Below, one piece after another: positions 24,216 to 32,849 of a DNA stretch of 64,000 bases. The notes under the pieces were generated by a model. The model was not told where the DNA came from. It saw only the letters and a program-made list of their open reading frames with translations, and did no database searches. The stretch comes from CBFHOS01 sp965657645 (GTDB lineage Bacteria > Pseudomonadota > Alphaproteobacteria > Puniceispirillales > Puniceispirillaceae), in contig CBFHOS010000009.1 of assembly GCA_965657645.1 (NCBI GenBank), positions 1 through 64,000 of the forward strand, given 5' to 3'. A program made the translations under genes and the position numbers. Numbering within the stretch: position 1 is the stretch's first letter; the number at the start of each line of letters is the position of its first letter.

Positions 24216-26428
24216 TTGAGGCTCACAAAGAACCTGAAATGACGTTTGAAAATGCCGCCTCAATGGGATTATCTCAAGAGGAATGGGATTTGATCCTAAC
24301 CCGTTTGGGGCGCGTTCCAAACCTGTGCGAACTCGGCATATTCTCGGCCATGTGGTCGGAACATTGCTCTTATAAATCGTCAAAGAAATGGCTTAAAACC
24401 CTGCCGGTTGATGGACCACAGGTTATCGAAGGTCCGGGCGAAAACGCTGGCGCGATTGATATCGGCGACGGCCTAGCCGCGATTTTCAAGATTGAAAGCC
24501 ACAATCACCCTAGCTATATCGAGCCTTATCAAGGCGCGGCGACCGGTGTTGGTGGTATTCTGCGTGATGTGTTCACCATGGGTGCACGACCTGTTGCGTT
24601 GCTTAACGCCCTGCGCTTTGGTGCGCCGGATCATGAAAAGACCAAGCATTTGCTAGGCGGCGTGGTTCACGGCATTGGCGGTTATGGCAATTGCATCGGT
24701 ATTCCGACAATTGGCGGTGAGACTAATTTCGACGCTAGCTATGACGGCAATATTCTGGTCAATGCAATGGCTGTTGGTCTGGCGAATAGTGATCGGATTT
24801 TCCGCTCGGCGGCAACTGGTCCGGGCAATCCGGTGATTTATGTTGGCGCGAAAACAGGACGTGATGGCATTCACGGGGCGACCATGGCCTCGACTGAATT
24901 TTCCGATGAAACTGTCTCAAAGCGGCCAACTGTTCAGGTCGGCGATCCCTTTACCGGCAAATTGTTGATGGAGGCATGCCTTGAGCTAATGGCCTCTGAC
25001 GCTGTGCTATCGATCCAAGATATGGGCGCCGCGGGTTTGACGTCATCATCGGTTGAGATGGCCTCTAAGGGCGGTCTCGGCATGGAAATAGATCTCGATC
25101 TGGTTCCGGCCCGTGAAGAAGGCATGAGCGCGTATGAATTGATGCTCTCAGAAAGCCAAGAGCGCATGTTGATGGTGCTAAAGCCGGATGCAACCGAAGT
25201 CGCGCGGGCTGTTTTTGATAAATGGGACCTCGATTTCATGCCGATTGGCCAAGTGACCGAAACCGGACGTTTGGTACTTCTCAAAAATGGCGAAACAGCC
25301 TGTGATATCCCGCTGGATCCGCTGGTTGATGATGCCCCTGAATATGACCGCCCACAAAAAGAAGTGGCGCCGCTCGATATTCTATCCAGCAACAGCATCT
25401 CGAATAATGACGGTGTTACCGCAATGCTAAAGCGTCTTCTTGGCACGTTTGACCTTGCAAGCCGCCGTTGGATTTATGAGCAATATGACAGCCAAGTGAT
25501 GGCTGATACGATTGCGGGACCGGGCGGTGACGCCGGCGTAGTAAGGGTTCATGGCAGTCAAAAAGGTTTGGCGATGACCACCGATTGCACGCCGCGCTAT
25601 GTCGAGGCTGATCCAAAAACTGGCGGTGCACAGGCGGTTGCCGAAGCCTACCGGAATATCTGCGCGGTTGGTGCAAAGCCTTTGGCGATCACCAATAACC
25701 TGAATTTTGGCAATCCGGAAAAGCCGGAAATCATGGCACAGATGGCCCAGTCCGTGGTTGGCATGGGTGAAGCCGCGCGCGCATTGGATACGCCAGTCGT
25801 ATCGGGCAATGTGTCGCTCTATAACGAAACCGACGGCAAGGCGATCAAGCCATGTCCGGTGATCGGCATGGTTGGTGTGATTGACGATATAGCAAACCTT
25901 GTCGGCCTCGCCCCAACGGCCGCTGGACAAAGCCTCTATGTGATTGGCCAAAACGCCGATGATAATGATGGCTGGTTGGGTATGTCCCTATTCGCCCGTC
26001 ATTTTTCGGAAAACACAATGGTTGCACCGCCGCCAGTTGATCTGGCGAACGAACGCAAGCATGGTGAATTTGTGCAGGCGCAGATCGCCGCTGGCACTAT
26101 CGCCGCGGCGCATGACATTAGCGATGGTGGCTTGGCAGTGACGGTTGCTGAAATGGTCCTAAAAGCAGGGCTTGGCGCGGCGATTGATCTGCCAGCTGGC
26201 GGAAATGCACAAGGGTGGGCCTTTGGCGAAGATCAGGGCCGTTACATCATTGCCGTGAATGACGGCGCCGAAATAGAGAGTGCCGCCGCGTCTGCTGGTG
26301 TCTCTCTTGCAAAAATTGGAACATTGAATGATGGCGGCGAATTGAAATTTGGTGATGAAGCCTCCATATCCATATCATGGATGCGGTCTTGTGTTGAAGA
26401 TACAATTCCGAATTTGATGAACGGATAA
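24212..26428 (+). CDS. purL: FGAM synthase large subunit PurL
   Basis: ATP-dependent amidation of FGAR in purine synthesis. At 738 residues it is the short form that works with PurS and PurQ. The sequence contains [32 protein letters not shown] and the ATP-site region [16 protein letters not shown]. The ATG overlapping the purQ stop is chosen because coupled translation is usual; seven codons upstream a GTG would extend it. bolA follows after 24 bp. Confidence 0.97.
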   Translation: MIEAHKEPEMTFENAASMGLSQEEWDLILTRLGRVPNLCELGIFSAMWSEHCSYKSSKKWLKTLPVDGPQVIEGPGENAGAIDIGDGLAAIFKIESHNHPSYIEPYQGAATGVGGILRDVFTMGARPVALLNALRFGAPDHEKTKHLLGGVVHGIGGYGNCIGIPTIGGETNFDASYDGNILVNAMAVGLANSDRIFRSAATGPGNPVIYVGAKTGRDGIHGATMASTEFSDETVSKRPTVQVGDPFTGKLLMEACLELMASDAVLSIQDMGAAGLTSSSVEMASKGGLGMEIDLDLVPAREEGMSAYELMLSESQERMLMVLKPDATEVARAVFDKWDLDFMPIGQVTETGRLVLLKNGETACDIPLDPLVDDAPEYDRPQKEVAPLDILSSNSISNNDGVTAMLKRLLGTFDLASRRWIYEQYDSQVMADTIAGPGGDAGVVRVHGSQKGLAMTTDCTPRYVEADPKTGGAQAVAEAYRNICAVGAKPLAITNNLNFGNPEKPEIMAQMAQSVVGMGEAARALDTPVVSGNVSLYNETDGKAIKPCPVIGMVGVIDDIANLVGLAPTAAGQSLYVIGQNADDNDGWLGMSLFARHFSENTMVAPPPVDLANERKHGEFVQAQIAAGTIAAAHDISDGGLAVTVAEMVLKAGLGAAIDLPAGGNAQGWAFGEDQGRYIIAVNDGAEIESAAASAGVSLAKIGTLNDGGELKFGDEASISISWMRSCVEDTIPNLMNG

Positions 26429-26452
26429 TCCTTTTTACGGAGGAACCAAGCT

Positions 26453-26692
26453 ATGGCTATGCAGGCATCTGAAATTGAGACGTTAATTATGGCGGCATTC
26501 CCGGATGCAACCGTAAAGATCGAAGATTTGCGTGGTGATGGTGATCATTACGCCTGTAGCGTTGTGTCAGAGGCCTTTATCGGCAAGACGCGTGTCCAAC
26601 AGCACCAGATGGTGTATCAGGCACTAGGCGGGCGCATGGGCGGGGAATTGCACGCTTTGGCCTTGCAAACCGCGCCGCCACAAGCAAACTAA
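26453..26692 (+). CDS. BolA family protein
   Basis: A 79-residue BolA/IbaG-type protein: the fold includes the VKIEDLRGDGDHYACSVVS segment and the conserved C-terminal helix with LGGRMGGELHALALQT, with the invariant histidine. BolA proteins pair with CGFS monothiol glutaredoxins in iron-sulfur cluster trafficking, and such a gene lies 86 bp downstream. An ACGGAGGAA ribosome site precedes the start. It is linked to the purine cluster, as often seen in Alphaproteobacteria. Confidence 0.93.
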   Translation: MAMQASEIETLIMAAFPDATVKIEDLRGDGDHYACSVVSEAFIGKTRVQQHQMVYQALGGRMGGELHALALQTAPPQAN

Positions 26693-26705
26693 CGCAAGCG
26701 AAGTT

Positions 26706-26733
26706 ATATTACAGACACCATATTACAGACATC
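26706..26733. repeat. Intergenic tandem repeat, 2 x 14 bp
   Basis: Two copies of atattacagacacc (second copy ends with tc) lie between bolA and the glutaredoxin gene. Confidence 0.6.
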
Positions 26734-26778
26734 AGTGGGCCTAGCCATGAAATGGACCCCAGCCCTTAGGAGATTTTA

Positions 26779-27120
26779 ATGTTGGATGACACAACCAAAG
26801 AACGCCTTGCCGCCGATATCGCCAGTGAAGATGTCGTTTTGTTCATGAAGGGCACACCTGTGTTTCCGCAATGTGGATTTTCCGCCGCCGTTGTTGGTGT
26901 GTTGACCCATCTTGGCGTACCGTTTCGCGGGATCAACGTTCTGGAGGATGATGCGGTTCGTGAAGGCATCAAAGCCTATTCAGATTGGCCAACCATTCCC
27001 CAGCTATATGTTAAGCGCGAATTCGTCGGCGGGTGTGACATTATCCGCGAAATGTACGAGACCGGCGAATTGACCGAGATGTTCCAGACCCACGGCATCG
27101 ACGCCAAGCCCGGCGCCTAG
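26779..27120 (+). CDS. grxD: Monothiol glutaredoxin, Grx4 family
   Basis: CGFS-type monothiol glutaredoxin, which carries a bridging 2Fe-2S cluster with glutathione and partners with BolA. The active site is QCGFSAAVV, preceded by VVLFMKGTPVFP; the cis-proline motif is WPTIPQLYVKREFVGGCDI. The length of 113 residues is typical of the single-domain form. Start is backed by a TAGGAGA ribosome site. Its neighbour bolA supports the functional link. Confidence 0.96.
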   Translation: MLDDTTKERLAADIASEDVVLFMKGTPVFPQCGFSAAVVGVLTHLGVPFRGINVLEDDAVREGIKAYSDWPTIPQLYVKREFVGGCDIIREMYETGELTEMFQTHGIDAKPGA

Positions 27121-27125
27121 CACAG

Positions 27126-27548
27126 CTATTCCCCGTCTGTGATAGGCCCGTGATCGTGGCTAATCGTTGGGTTGGCGTCATAGGTCCGCTGAGATACAAC
27201 CTCGGCAATCCGGATTTGATACCATTCATAAAATTCTTGGCGGCCTAGTTGCTGGGCCACCAAATGTTCGGCATGGATACGCCAATTACGAATAGATTCG
27301 CGGTCCACCCAATAAGAAACGGTAATGCCGATACCGTCATCGCCGCGCACTGACTCAAGTCCCAAAAAGCCACTTTGTTGCTGGGCTAATGTGGACATTC
27401 TATCGGCCATGATTTCATACATGTTTTCATCGGATAACGTTCTCTGGGCAGTGAAAATCACCGCAAAATAGCGCTCGGGCCAGCTCTTTGTAGCGGCCAC
27501 AACCGGTATTGCTTCATCAGATAGCTCAACTGGTGTCTCATCACTCAT
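27126..27548 (-). CDS. Antibiotic biosynthesis monooxygenase-domain protein
   Basis: ABM-fold (ferredoxin-like) protein of 140 residues: the YFAVIFTAQRTLSDEN strand start, the MYEIMADRMSTLAQQQSGFLG helix, then a SVRGDDGIGITVSYWVDRESIRNWR segment are typical. It probably acts on a small aromatic or haem-like compound or merely binds it; the family is broad. The start has an AAAGGAG ribosome site. The preceding residues 1-20 (acidic) are outside the core domain. It converges with grxD, leaving 5 bp. Confidence 0.8.
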   Translation of the reverse strand: MSDETPVELSDEAIPVVAATKSWPERYFAVIFTAQRTLSDENMYEIMADRMSTLAQQQSGFLGLESVRGDDGIGITVSYWVDRESIRNWRIHAEHLVAQQLGRQEFYEWYQIRIAEVVSQRTYDANPTISHDHGPITDGE

Positions 27549-27581
27549 TAACCTGCTCCTTTATCTTGGTCTTCACTTAAT

Positions 27582-27615
27582 CATGCACTAAACGGGACCA
27601 TGCACTAAACGGGAC
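27582..27615. repeat. Tandem duplication, 2 x 17 bp, at the 3' end of a GNAT gene
   Basis: Two perfect 17-bp copies of catgcactaaacgggac span the last codons and the stop of the GNAT gene. Since 17 is not a multiple of three, the two copies are read in different frames and the outer one supplies the TAG stop. Confidence 0.9.
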
Positions 27616-28079
27616 AACTGCTTTTCCATATAAATCCTATTAAAGCCTGATTCCAACCGGCGATCGGTTTCCTCAAACCCTAAAGACAGCCACCATGCTA
27701 GACTCTCATGCATTGCGACATTGGTATATAGGCGATATTTGGCAACATTAAGGTATTTAAGGAAGCCCTCACAATGTCCAACCAGCGCTTTACCCATACC
27801 TGACTTTTGGGCATTTGGGTCCACCGCTAGATTATCCAGCAACCAGCCATCGTCATTCTCTATCAATATCGCATAGCCATTAATGGCGTTACCCCCCTCG
27901 TTATTCTCGCTAATAACAAACACAGTATCCATCTTGATGTGATTATTGAAATCGGCAAGCATCGGCGCCGGATCACGGTCCATCCGGCTGCGGTAATGCG
28001 CATAGGCGTTATGGGCGATTTGTTGAATTCTGTCGGCATCTTCGGGCCGGGCTTTGCGGATAGCATGGCGTTGCGGCAT
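27588..28079 (-). CDS. GNAT family N-acetyltransferase
   Basis: GNAT fold: N-terminal IRKARPEDADRIQQIAHNA, then acetyl-CoA-site stretch WLLDNLAVDPNAQKSGMGKALV (the Q/R-x-x-G-x-G/A-type loop) and a C-terminal MHESLAWWLSLGFEE. The start is the ATG with a GGAGAG ribosome site; an ATG 14 codons further upstream lies inside the rpsD terminator and is excluded. Length is 163 residues. The last residues derive from a 17-bp tandem duplication. Substrate unknown. Confidence 0.87.
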   Translation of the reverse strand: MPQRHAIRKARPEDADRIQQIAHNAYAHYRSRMDRDPAPMLADFNNHIKMDTVFVISENNEGGNAINGYAILIENDDGWLLDNLAVDPNAQKSGMGKALVGHCEGFLKYLNVAKYRLYTNVAMHESLAWWLSLGFEETDRRLESGFNRIYMEKQLSRLVHGPV

Positions 28080-28095
28080 CGCGCTCTCCAATGCA

Positions 28096-28128
28096 AAAAG
28101 GGGCAATACCAACGGTATCACCCCTTTT
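28096..28128 (-). terminator. Rho-independent terminator of rpsD
   Basis: A near-perfect hairpin: AAAAGGGG and CCCCTTTT arms, CA/CA internal mismatch, then ATACC-GGTAT around an AAC loop. Read on the minus strand it is followed by a T run (CCCCTTTTTGC). It lies 40 bp after the rpsD stop and before the GNAT start. Confidence 0.93.
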
Positions 28129-28167
28129 AATAAATGTCATCCCAGCGCCTAAACGCCGGTTATATGC

Positions 28168-28794
28168 TTAGCGTGAATAATATTCGACCACTAGGTTAGG
28201 TTCCATTTGCACCGGATAAGGAACCTCATCAGGGGCAGGAACGCGCACAAATGTTGCAGTGAACTTATTGTGATCAGCATCAACATATTCAGGAACATCA
28301 CGCTCTACAGAGGCAATACCTTCCAGAACAGCTGGGATTGATTTTGCTTTTTCCTTAAGCTCGATCATGTCGCCTGGCTTTAGCAGAACTGACGCAATGT
28401 TACAGCGCTTGCCGTTCAGAAGAACGTGGCCGTGGTTGATGATTTGACGCGCCGCAAATACAGTCGGCACCATCTTTGAACGATATAGAACCGCGTCAAG
28501 ACGGGTCTCTAGAATACCGATCAAATTCTGGCCTGTATCGCCCTTGGCGCTGCTGGCTTTCGCGTAATATTTCTTGAACTGCTTTTCACCGATATTGCCG
28601 TAATAGCCTTTAAGCTTTTGCTTGGCCATCAGCTGGATACCGAAGTCAGTCGGCTTTTTACGGCGCTGGCCGTGCTGGCCCGGACCATATTCGCGTGAAT
28701 TTAGAGGAGATTTTGGACGACCCCACAGGTTTACACCCAGACGACGGTCGATTTTATGCTTAGCGGAATGCCGCTTGTGATCAGACTTGGCCAT
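28168..28794 (-). CDS. rpsD: 30S ribosomal protein S4
   Basis: Primary rRNA-binding protein of the small subunit. The N-terminus [19 protein letters not shown], the [21 protein letters not shown] segment and the S4 RNA-binding domain ([16 protein letters not shown] and [15 protein letters not shown]) are clear. The start has a perfect AAAGGAG ribosome site; length is 208 residues. It is a stand-alone transcription unit with its own promoter and terminator. In E. coli S4 autoregulates; the leader here has hairpins that could serve that role. Confidence 0.98.
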   Translation of the reverse strand: MAKSDHKRHSAKHKIDRRLGVNLWGRPKSPLNSREYGPGQHGQRRKKPTDFGIQLMAKQKLKGYYGNIGEKQFKKYYAKASSAKGDTGQNLIGILETRLDAVLYRSKMVPTVFAARQIINHGHVLLNGKRCNIASVLLKPGDMIELKEKAKSIPAVLEGIASVERDVPEYVDADHNKFTATFVRVPAPDEVPYPVQMEPNLVVEYYSR

Positions 28795-28874
28795 ATTTGG
28801 CTCCTTTTTGTTGCCCCGGTATGGCCACATGGCCGGCATCGCACCCCGCTGGTGCAATCCACGTTCCCGAGAAT
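28795..28874 (-). promoter_or_regulatory. rpsD leader with two hairpins
   Basis: The inferred 5' untranslated region of rpsD, about 80 nt. It holds a GCACC/GGTGC hairpin (28841-28855) and a GGCC-atgt-GGCC hairpin (28823-28834) before the AAAGGAG site. Such leaders often mediate feedback by ribosomal proteins; this is inference from layout. Confidence 0.4.
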
Positions 28875-28880
28875 TGCCGG

Positions 28881-28909
28881 AAAATAGGCATCTGGCGGGT
28901 GAATGTCAA
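28881..28909 (-). promoter_or_regulatory. Sigma70-type promoter of rpsD
   Basis: On the minus strand, a perfect TTGACA -35 (28904-28909), a 17-bp spacer and a TATTTT -10 (28881-28886), about 87 bp before the rpsD start. Hexamer match and spacing are near consensus. Confidence 0.75.
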
Positions 28910-28976
28910 CCGTAAAGCGCGGATTTCAGACTGTTTTGGCAGAGCCGCCGCCCAGCGAATTAGGGCAAACAGGTGG

Positions 28977-29744
28977 TTATGTCTCGCGCGATTTTGTCAG
29001 CGCCTGTATTACCCCATGCAGGGTGCTGATTTCTTGGCTTGTCGGTGCGGCACGGTTAAACATTGCCCGCAAATTGCGTTTGACCGATGGCGCCATTTCC
29101 GCCGACGAGAAAAACCCGCCTTGGTCCAGCTCATCCTCTAGCCGAGCGTAAAAGTAATCCCGCTCTTTGATCGGCGCCGCTATGCTCGCATCACCGTTTT
29201 CCGCAATGACACCAGCCTCATCACCACCCGCATCACCAGCGCCCTTATCCAGCATGGCCAAGCGCCATTCCCATGCCAATAGCAAAACCGCTTGGGCGAG
29301 ATTGAGCGATGGATAAGCTGGATTTAACGGTGCAGAGACAAGAATATCAGCCTGCACCACCTCGTCATTATCCAAGCCCGACGCCTCTGGCCCGAATAAT
29401 AAGGCCGAACGGCCGGGTTGGGCGGCAATCATATTGGCTACCGCGCGGGGATCACTGGCCTTGATCGGAATATCACGGCGGCGCGCCGTTGCCGCCGCCA
29501 TAAAGCTAATATCATGGGCCGCCTCGGCCACCGAATCATAGCTTTTCGCCGTTTCGATAATCTCGGCACCGCCCGCCGCCATCGGCAGGGCCGCCATATT
29601 CGGCCAGCCATCGCGCGGACGTACCAAGCGCAATTCCGTTAGGCCGCAATTCATCATTGCACGCGCCGCAGAGCCGATGTTTTCTGCCATTTGTGGACGG
29701 GCTAGAATAACGACAGGCGGGTTTATCGGGGTGTTTTGTGACAC
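28977..29744 (-). CDS. trmJ: tRNA/rRNA methyltransferase, SpoU family, TrmJ-like
   Basis: SPOUT (SpoU) 2'-O-methyltransferase. Motifs: LARPQMAENIGSAARAM at the start (motif 1), LLFGPEASGLDNDEV (motif 2) and NPAYPSLNLAQAVLL (motif 3), which form the SAM-binding knot. The N-terminal domain and spacing fit TrmJ, which modifies position 32 of several tRNAs. Length is 255 residues. It is the last gene of the gltX-cysS-cimA run, starting 4 bp after cimA's stop. Confidence 0.9.
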   Translation of the reverse strand: MSQNTPINPPVVILARPQMAENIGSAARAMMNCGLTELRLVRPRDGWPNMAALPMAAGGAEIIETAKSYDSVAEAAHDISFMAAATARRRDIPIKASDPRAVANMIAAQPGRSALLFGPEASGLDNDEVVQADILVSAPLNPAYPSLNLAQAVLLLAWEWRLAMLDKGAGDAGGDEAGVIAENGDASIAAPIKERDYFYARLEDELDQGGFFSSAEMAPSVKRNLRAMFNRAAPTSQEISTLHGVIQALTKSRET

Positions 29745-29748
29745 AGTT

Positions 29749-31362
29749 CTATTTGCCGTTTGGTCCGGGGATATTGTCGCGCTGCAATTTCCAGATCATG
29801 CCATCACCAAGCGCCGCAACCGATGCATCAATGATATTGGTTGAAAGACCAACAGTGCGCCAAACCTCGCCGCTCGGCACTCTAAACTCGATCAACACAC
29901 GGGTCATCGCACCGGTTCCCGTTTGTTCGGTATCGGCATCAAGAATACGGACCTTATAATCAACCAGTTCCACATCCATCAAAGACGGATAGGCCGCAAC
30001 CAGCGCCTTGCGCATAGCCGTATCGACCGCATTCACCGGACCATTGCCAACCGCCGCCTCGTGGAACAGTTCTGAACCGACCTTGATTGTGGCTGTGGCC
30101 TCGGATTCCACCACCAGATCACCGCGGGCGTTAAACCGGCGTTCATCCATCACCCGAAAGCGACCAATCGAGAAATAATCTGGCACTTCACCAAGTGCAC
30201 GCCGCGCCAGCAATTCAAAGCTAGCCTCGGCACTATCAAACGCCCAGCCTTCAAATTCGCGCTCTTTCACCACCCTGATCAATTTATCAATGCGCGGATC
30301 ATCCGCCGCAATCTCAATGCCAAACTCGGCAAAGCGGGCCATCATGTTTGACTTACCGGCCTGATCAGAAACCAGATATTGCCGGCTATTCCCGACCTTT
30401 TCAGGTGGGATATGTTCATAAGTGCGCGGATCCTTTTGTGCCGCCGATGCGTGCAAACCGCCCTTATGCGCAAAGGCCGCCGCGCCAACATAAGGCGCAT
30501 GCGCGTTTGGTGTGCGGTTCAACCGGTCATCCAGCATCCGCGACAGCGTCATCAATTTTGGCAGTTTTTCTTCGCTAATGCTCGTTTTATAGCCAAGCTT
30601 TAGTACCAAAGTCGGGATCAAGGTGATCAGATTAGCATTGCCGCAACGCTCGCCAATGCCGTTGATCGTACCTTGCACCTGACGGGCACCAGCCTTGATC
30701 GCCGCCAGAGAATTGGCCGCGGCCAGACCCGCATCATTGTGACAGTGAATGCCCAAATTGGCGTCCGGCAAATGGTCCCGCACAGTGCTTACAATATCAA
30801 AAATCTCATCCGGCAACGTGCCGCCATTAGTGTCACACAGGACCACCCAAGACGCCCCGCCATCATATGCCGCCTTGGCACAGGCAAGCGCAAATTCCGG
30901 ATTGTTCTTATAGCCATCAAAGAAATGTTCGCAATCAAACATGGAATCATGGCCTCGCTCCTTTGACGCCGCTACAGAATCCTGGATCATCGCCAAATTT
31001 TCTTCCAGCGTCACATTCAACGCGGTTTTGACATGAAAATCCCATGTTTTGCCGACGAGACAGGTTGCAGGAACATCGGCGCCAATGACCGCATTTAGCC
31101 CCGGATCATTCGCCGTGCTACGCCCACCGCGGCGGGTCATGCCAAAGGCTACCAGCTTGGCATTATCGAGCTTTGGCGGGTCACCAAAAAACGCATCATC
31201 AGTCGGATTGGCGCCGGGCCAGCCACCTTCAACAAAGTCGATACCGATCTCATCGAGGGCGCGAGCAATAGCAATCTTGTCCGCATGTGAAAAATCCACA
31301 CCACGGGTTTGCCCACCATCACGCAAGGTTGTGTCAAACAACCAAATCTTCTCGCCGCTCAT
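29749..31362 (-). CDS. cimA: (R)-citramalate synthase
   Basis: HMGL/isopropylmalate-synthase-like TIM barrel with a C-terminal LeuA-type dimerisation domain (from about residue 390), 537 residues, matching CimA. It condenses pyruvate and acetyl-CoA to citramalate for isoleucine synthesis without threonine. The N-terminal LFDTTLRDGGQTRG, the LGIHCHNDAGLAAANSLAA stretch with metal ligands, and GRERCGN-like GIGERCGNANL are present. It lies in the cysS-cimA-trmJ run, and its leader holds two hairpins. Confidence 0.93.
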   Translation of the reverse strand: MSGEKIWLFDTTLRDGGQTRGVDFSHADKIAIARALDEIGIDFVEGGWPGANPTDDAFFGDPPKLDNAKLVAFGMTRRGGRSTANDPGLNAVIGADVPATCLVGKTWDFHVKTALNVTLEENLAMIQDSVAASKERGHDSMFDCEHFFDGYKNNPEFALACAKAAYDGGASWVVLCDTNGGTLPDEIFDIVSTVRDHLPDANLGIHCHNDAGLAAANSLAAIKAGARQVQGTINGIGERCGNANLITLIPTLVLKLGYKTSISEEKLPKLMTLSRMLDDRLNRTPNAHAPYVGAAAFAHKGGLHASAAQKDPRTYEHIPPEKVGNSRQYLVSDQAGKSNMMARFAEFGIEIAADDPRIDKLIRVVKEREFEGWAFDSAEASFELLARRALGEVPDYFSIGRFRVMDERRFNARGDLVVESEATATIKVGSELFHEAAVGNGPVNAVDTAMRKALVAAYPSLMDVELVDYKVRILDADTEQTGTGAMTRVLIEFRVPSGEVWRTVGLSTNIIDASVAALGDGMIWKLQRDNIPGPNGK

Positions 31363-31371
31363 TTCAATTCA

Positions 31372-31409
31372 CCCCCGGGGGAAGCCCCCATCTAGAATTT
31401 GATCTAGAT
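31372..31409 (-). promoter_or_regulatory. Hairpins in the cimA leader
   Basis: On the minus strand the 104-bp cysS-cimA spacer holds a perfect 7-bp stem ATCTAGA/TCTAGAT around a 6-base loop, directly followed by GGGGG-ctt-CCCCC and then GGGGG, which is the cimA ribosome site 9 bp before the ATG. The C run could pair with either G run only partly, so a role in control is possible but unproven. Confidence 0.4.
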
Positions 31410-31466
31410 TTTGATACCGTTTCCGGCTTTGTCGCCTGACTGATTAGCAAAATTGATGCCGACTGG

Positions 31467-32849
31467 CTAGCTACGCCGCCAAATTGTCCCCTCGGCACTA
31501 TCTTCGAGTGTAATCCCAGCCGCCGTCAATTCGTCTCTGATCGCATCGGCAGTGGCGAAATCGCGATCACGCCGCGCCGCAAGTCTGGCCTCTATCTTGG
31601 CCTCGATCGCGGCCTCGTCCAAACCGCCCTCACCGTCACCGCCAGCATCACTACCGGCGCCCAATTTGGCCCATTCACCAGCCGTCATTTCTAACAGGCC
31701 GAGCAAACCAGCACTCGATTTAAGCGCGACCGCCGCGCCTTGATCACCCTTATTTGCCGCGCCTGCCAATTCATGCAACCGCGCCATCGCCGCAGGGGTG
31801 TTCAGATCATCACTAAGGGCCTCAACAAAGGCCGCGTCAATGGCCGCAGGATCCGCGACCACATCACCAACGGCGCGATAGAGCCGGTCCAGCACGTTTC
31901 TGGCCTCGACCATCGCACTATCCGGCAAGGCCACCGGTGCGCGGTAATGCGCCGCCAATAATGCCGCCCGAACCGTTTCACCGCGATGCGCCTTGATCGC
32001 GTCATGCGCCATCAGCAAATTGCCAACAGATTTTGACATCTTTTCACTGCCCATCGTGACAAAGCCGTTATGGAGCCAGTATTTCGCCATGATCTTGGTG
32101 TCATGCGCACAGCAAGATTGGGCGATTTCGTTTTCATGATGCGGGAAAATGAGGTCAAGGCCACCAGCGTGAATGTCAAATTCAGCACCCAGATAATGTC
32201 GCGCCATCGCCGAACATTCGATATGCCAGCCCGGCCGACCTTTTGTTTGTGAAAAAGGATTATCCCAACCCGGCTGATCGTCATTGCTCGGTTTCCACAG
32301 AATAAAATCGGCTGGATCACGCTTGTAGGGCGCGACTTCAACCCGCGCGCCGGCAATCATGTCATCCATGCTACGTTTAGACAGGCCGCCATAACTCGGC
32401 ATGGTCGCGACGCTAAAGAGAACATGACCTTCGGCCTCATAGGCGTGGCCTTTTTCAATAAGATCGCTAATCATCGCGATCATCTCATCGACAAATTCTG
32501 TTGCGCGTGGCTCATGATCCGGTGGCAAAGCCCCTAACGCCTCGGTATCATTATGAAAATTATCAATAGTCGTTTCACACAAATCACTGATGGACATCGA
32601 TTTTTCTTGCGCTCTGGCGATAATCTTATCGTCCACATCGGTGATGTTGCGCACATAGGTTACCGTTGGATAGAGGTGGCGCAATAACCGGACCAGAACG
32701 TCAAAAACAACGATTGGGCGAGCATTGCCAATGTGAATACGGTCATACACTGTCGGCCCACAGGCATAAATCCGGATGTTGTCAGGATCTAGCGGGGTGA
32801 AAACCTGTTTTTCACGCGCAAGGGTATTATGTAGGCGTAGAACGGTCAT
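31467..32849 (-). CDS. cysS: Cysteinyl-tRNA synthetase
   Basis: Class I synthetase with HIGH-type motif RIHIGNARP near residue 39, the zinc-ligand region ACGPTVYD and WHIECSAM, HPHHENEIAQS, and KMSKS as SEKMSKSVGN. The 460-residue length is normal. It charges tRNA-Cys in the cytoplasm. It overlaps gltX by 4 bp (ATGA), so gltX and cysS are translationally coupled, and cimA follows downstream. Confidence 0.98.
   Translation of the reverse strand: MTVLRLHNTLAREKQVFTPLDPDNIRIYACGPTVYDRIHIGNARPIVVFDVLVRLLRHLYPTVTYVRNITDVDDKIIARAQEKSMSISDLCETTIDNFHNDTEALGALPPDHEPRATEFVDEMIAMISDLIEKGHAYEAEGHVLFSVATMPSYGGLSKRSMDDMIAGARVEVAPYKRDPADFILWKPSNDDQPGWDNPFSQTKGRPGWHIECSAMARHYLGAEFDIHAGGLDLIFPHHENEIAQSCCAHDTKIMAKYWLHNGFVTMGSEKMSKSVGNLLMAHDAIKAHRGETVRAALLAAHYRAPVALPDSAMVEARNVLDRLYRAVGDVVADPAAIDAAFVEALSDDLNTPAAMARLHELAGAANKGDQGAAVALKSSAGLLGLLEMTAGEWAKLGAGSDAGGDGEGGLDEAAIEAKIEARLAARRDRDFATADAIRDELTAAGITLEDSAEGTIWRRS

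Noticed and set aside
28080..28121. Longer start for the GNAT protein
   Set aside because: The extra codons lie within the rpsD terminator hairpin, and the internal ATG has its own ribosome site.
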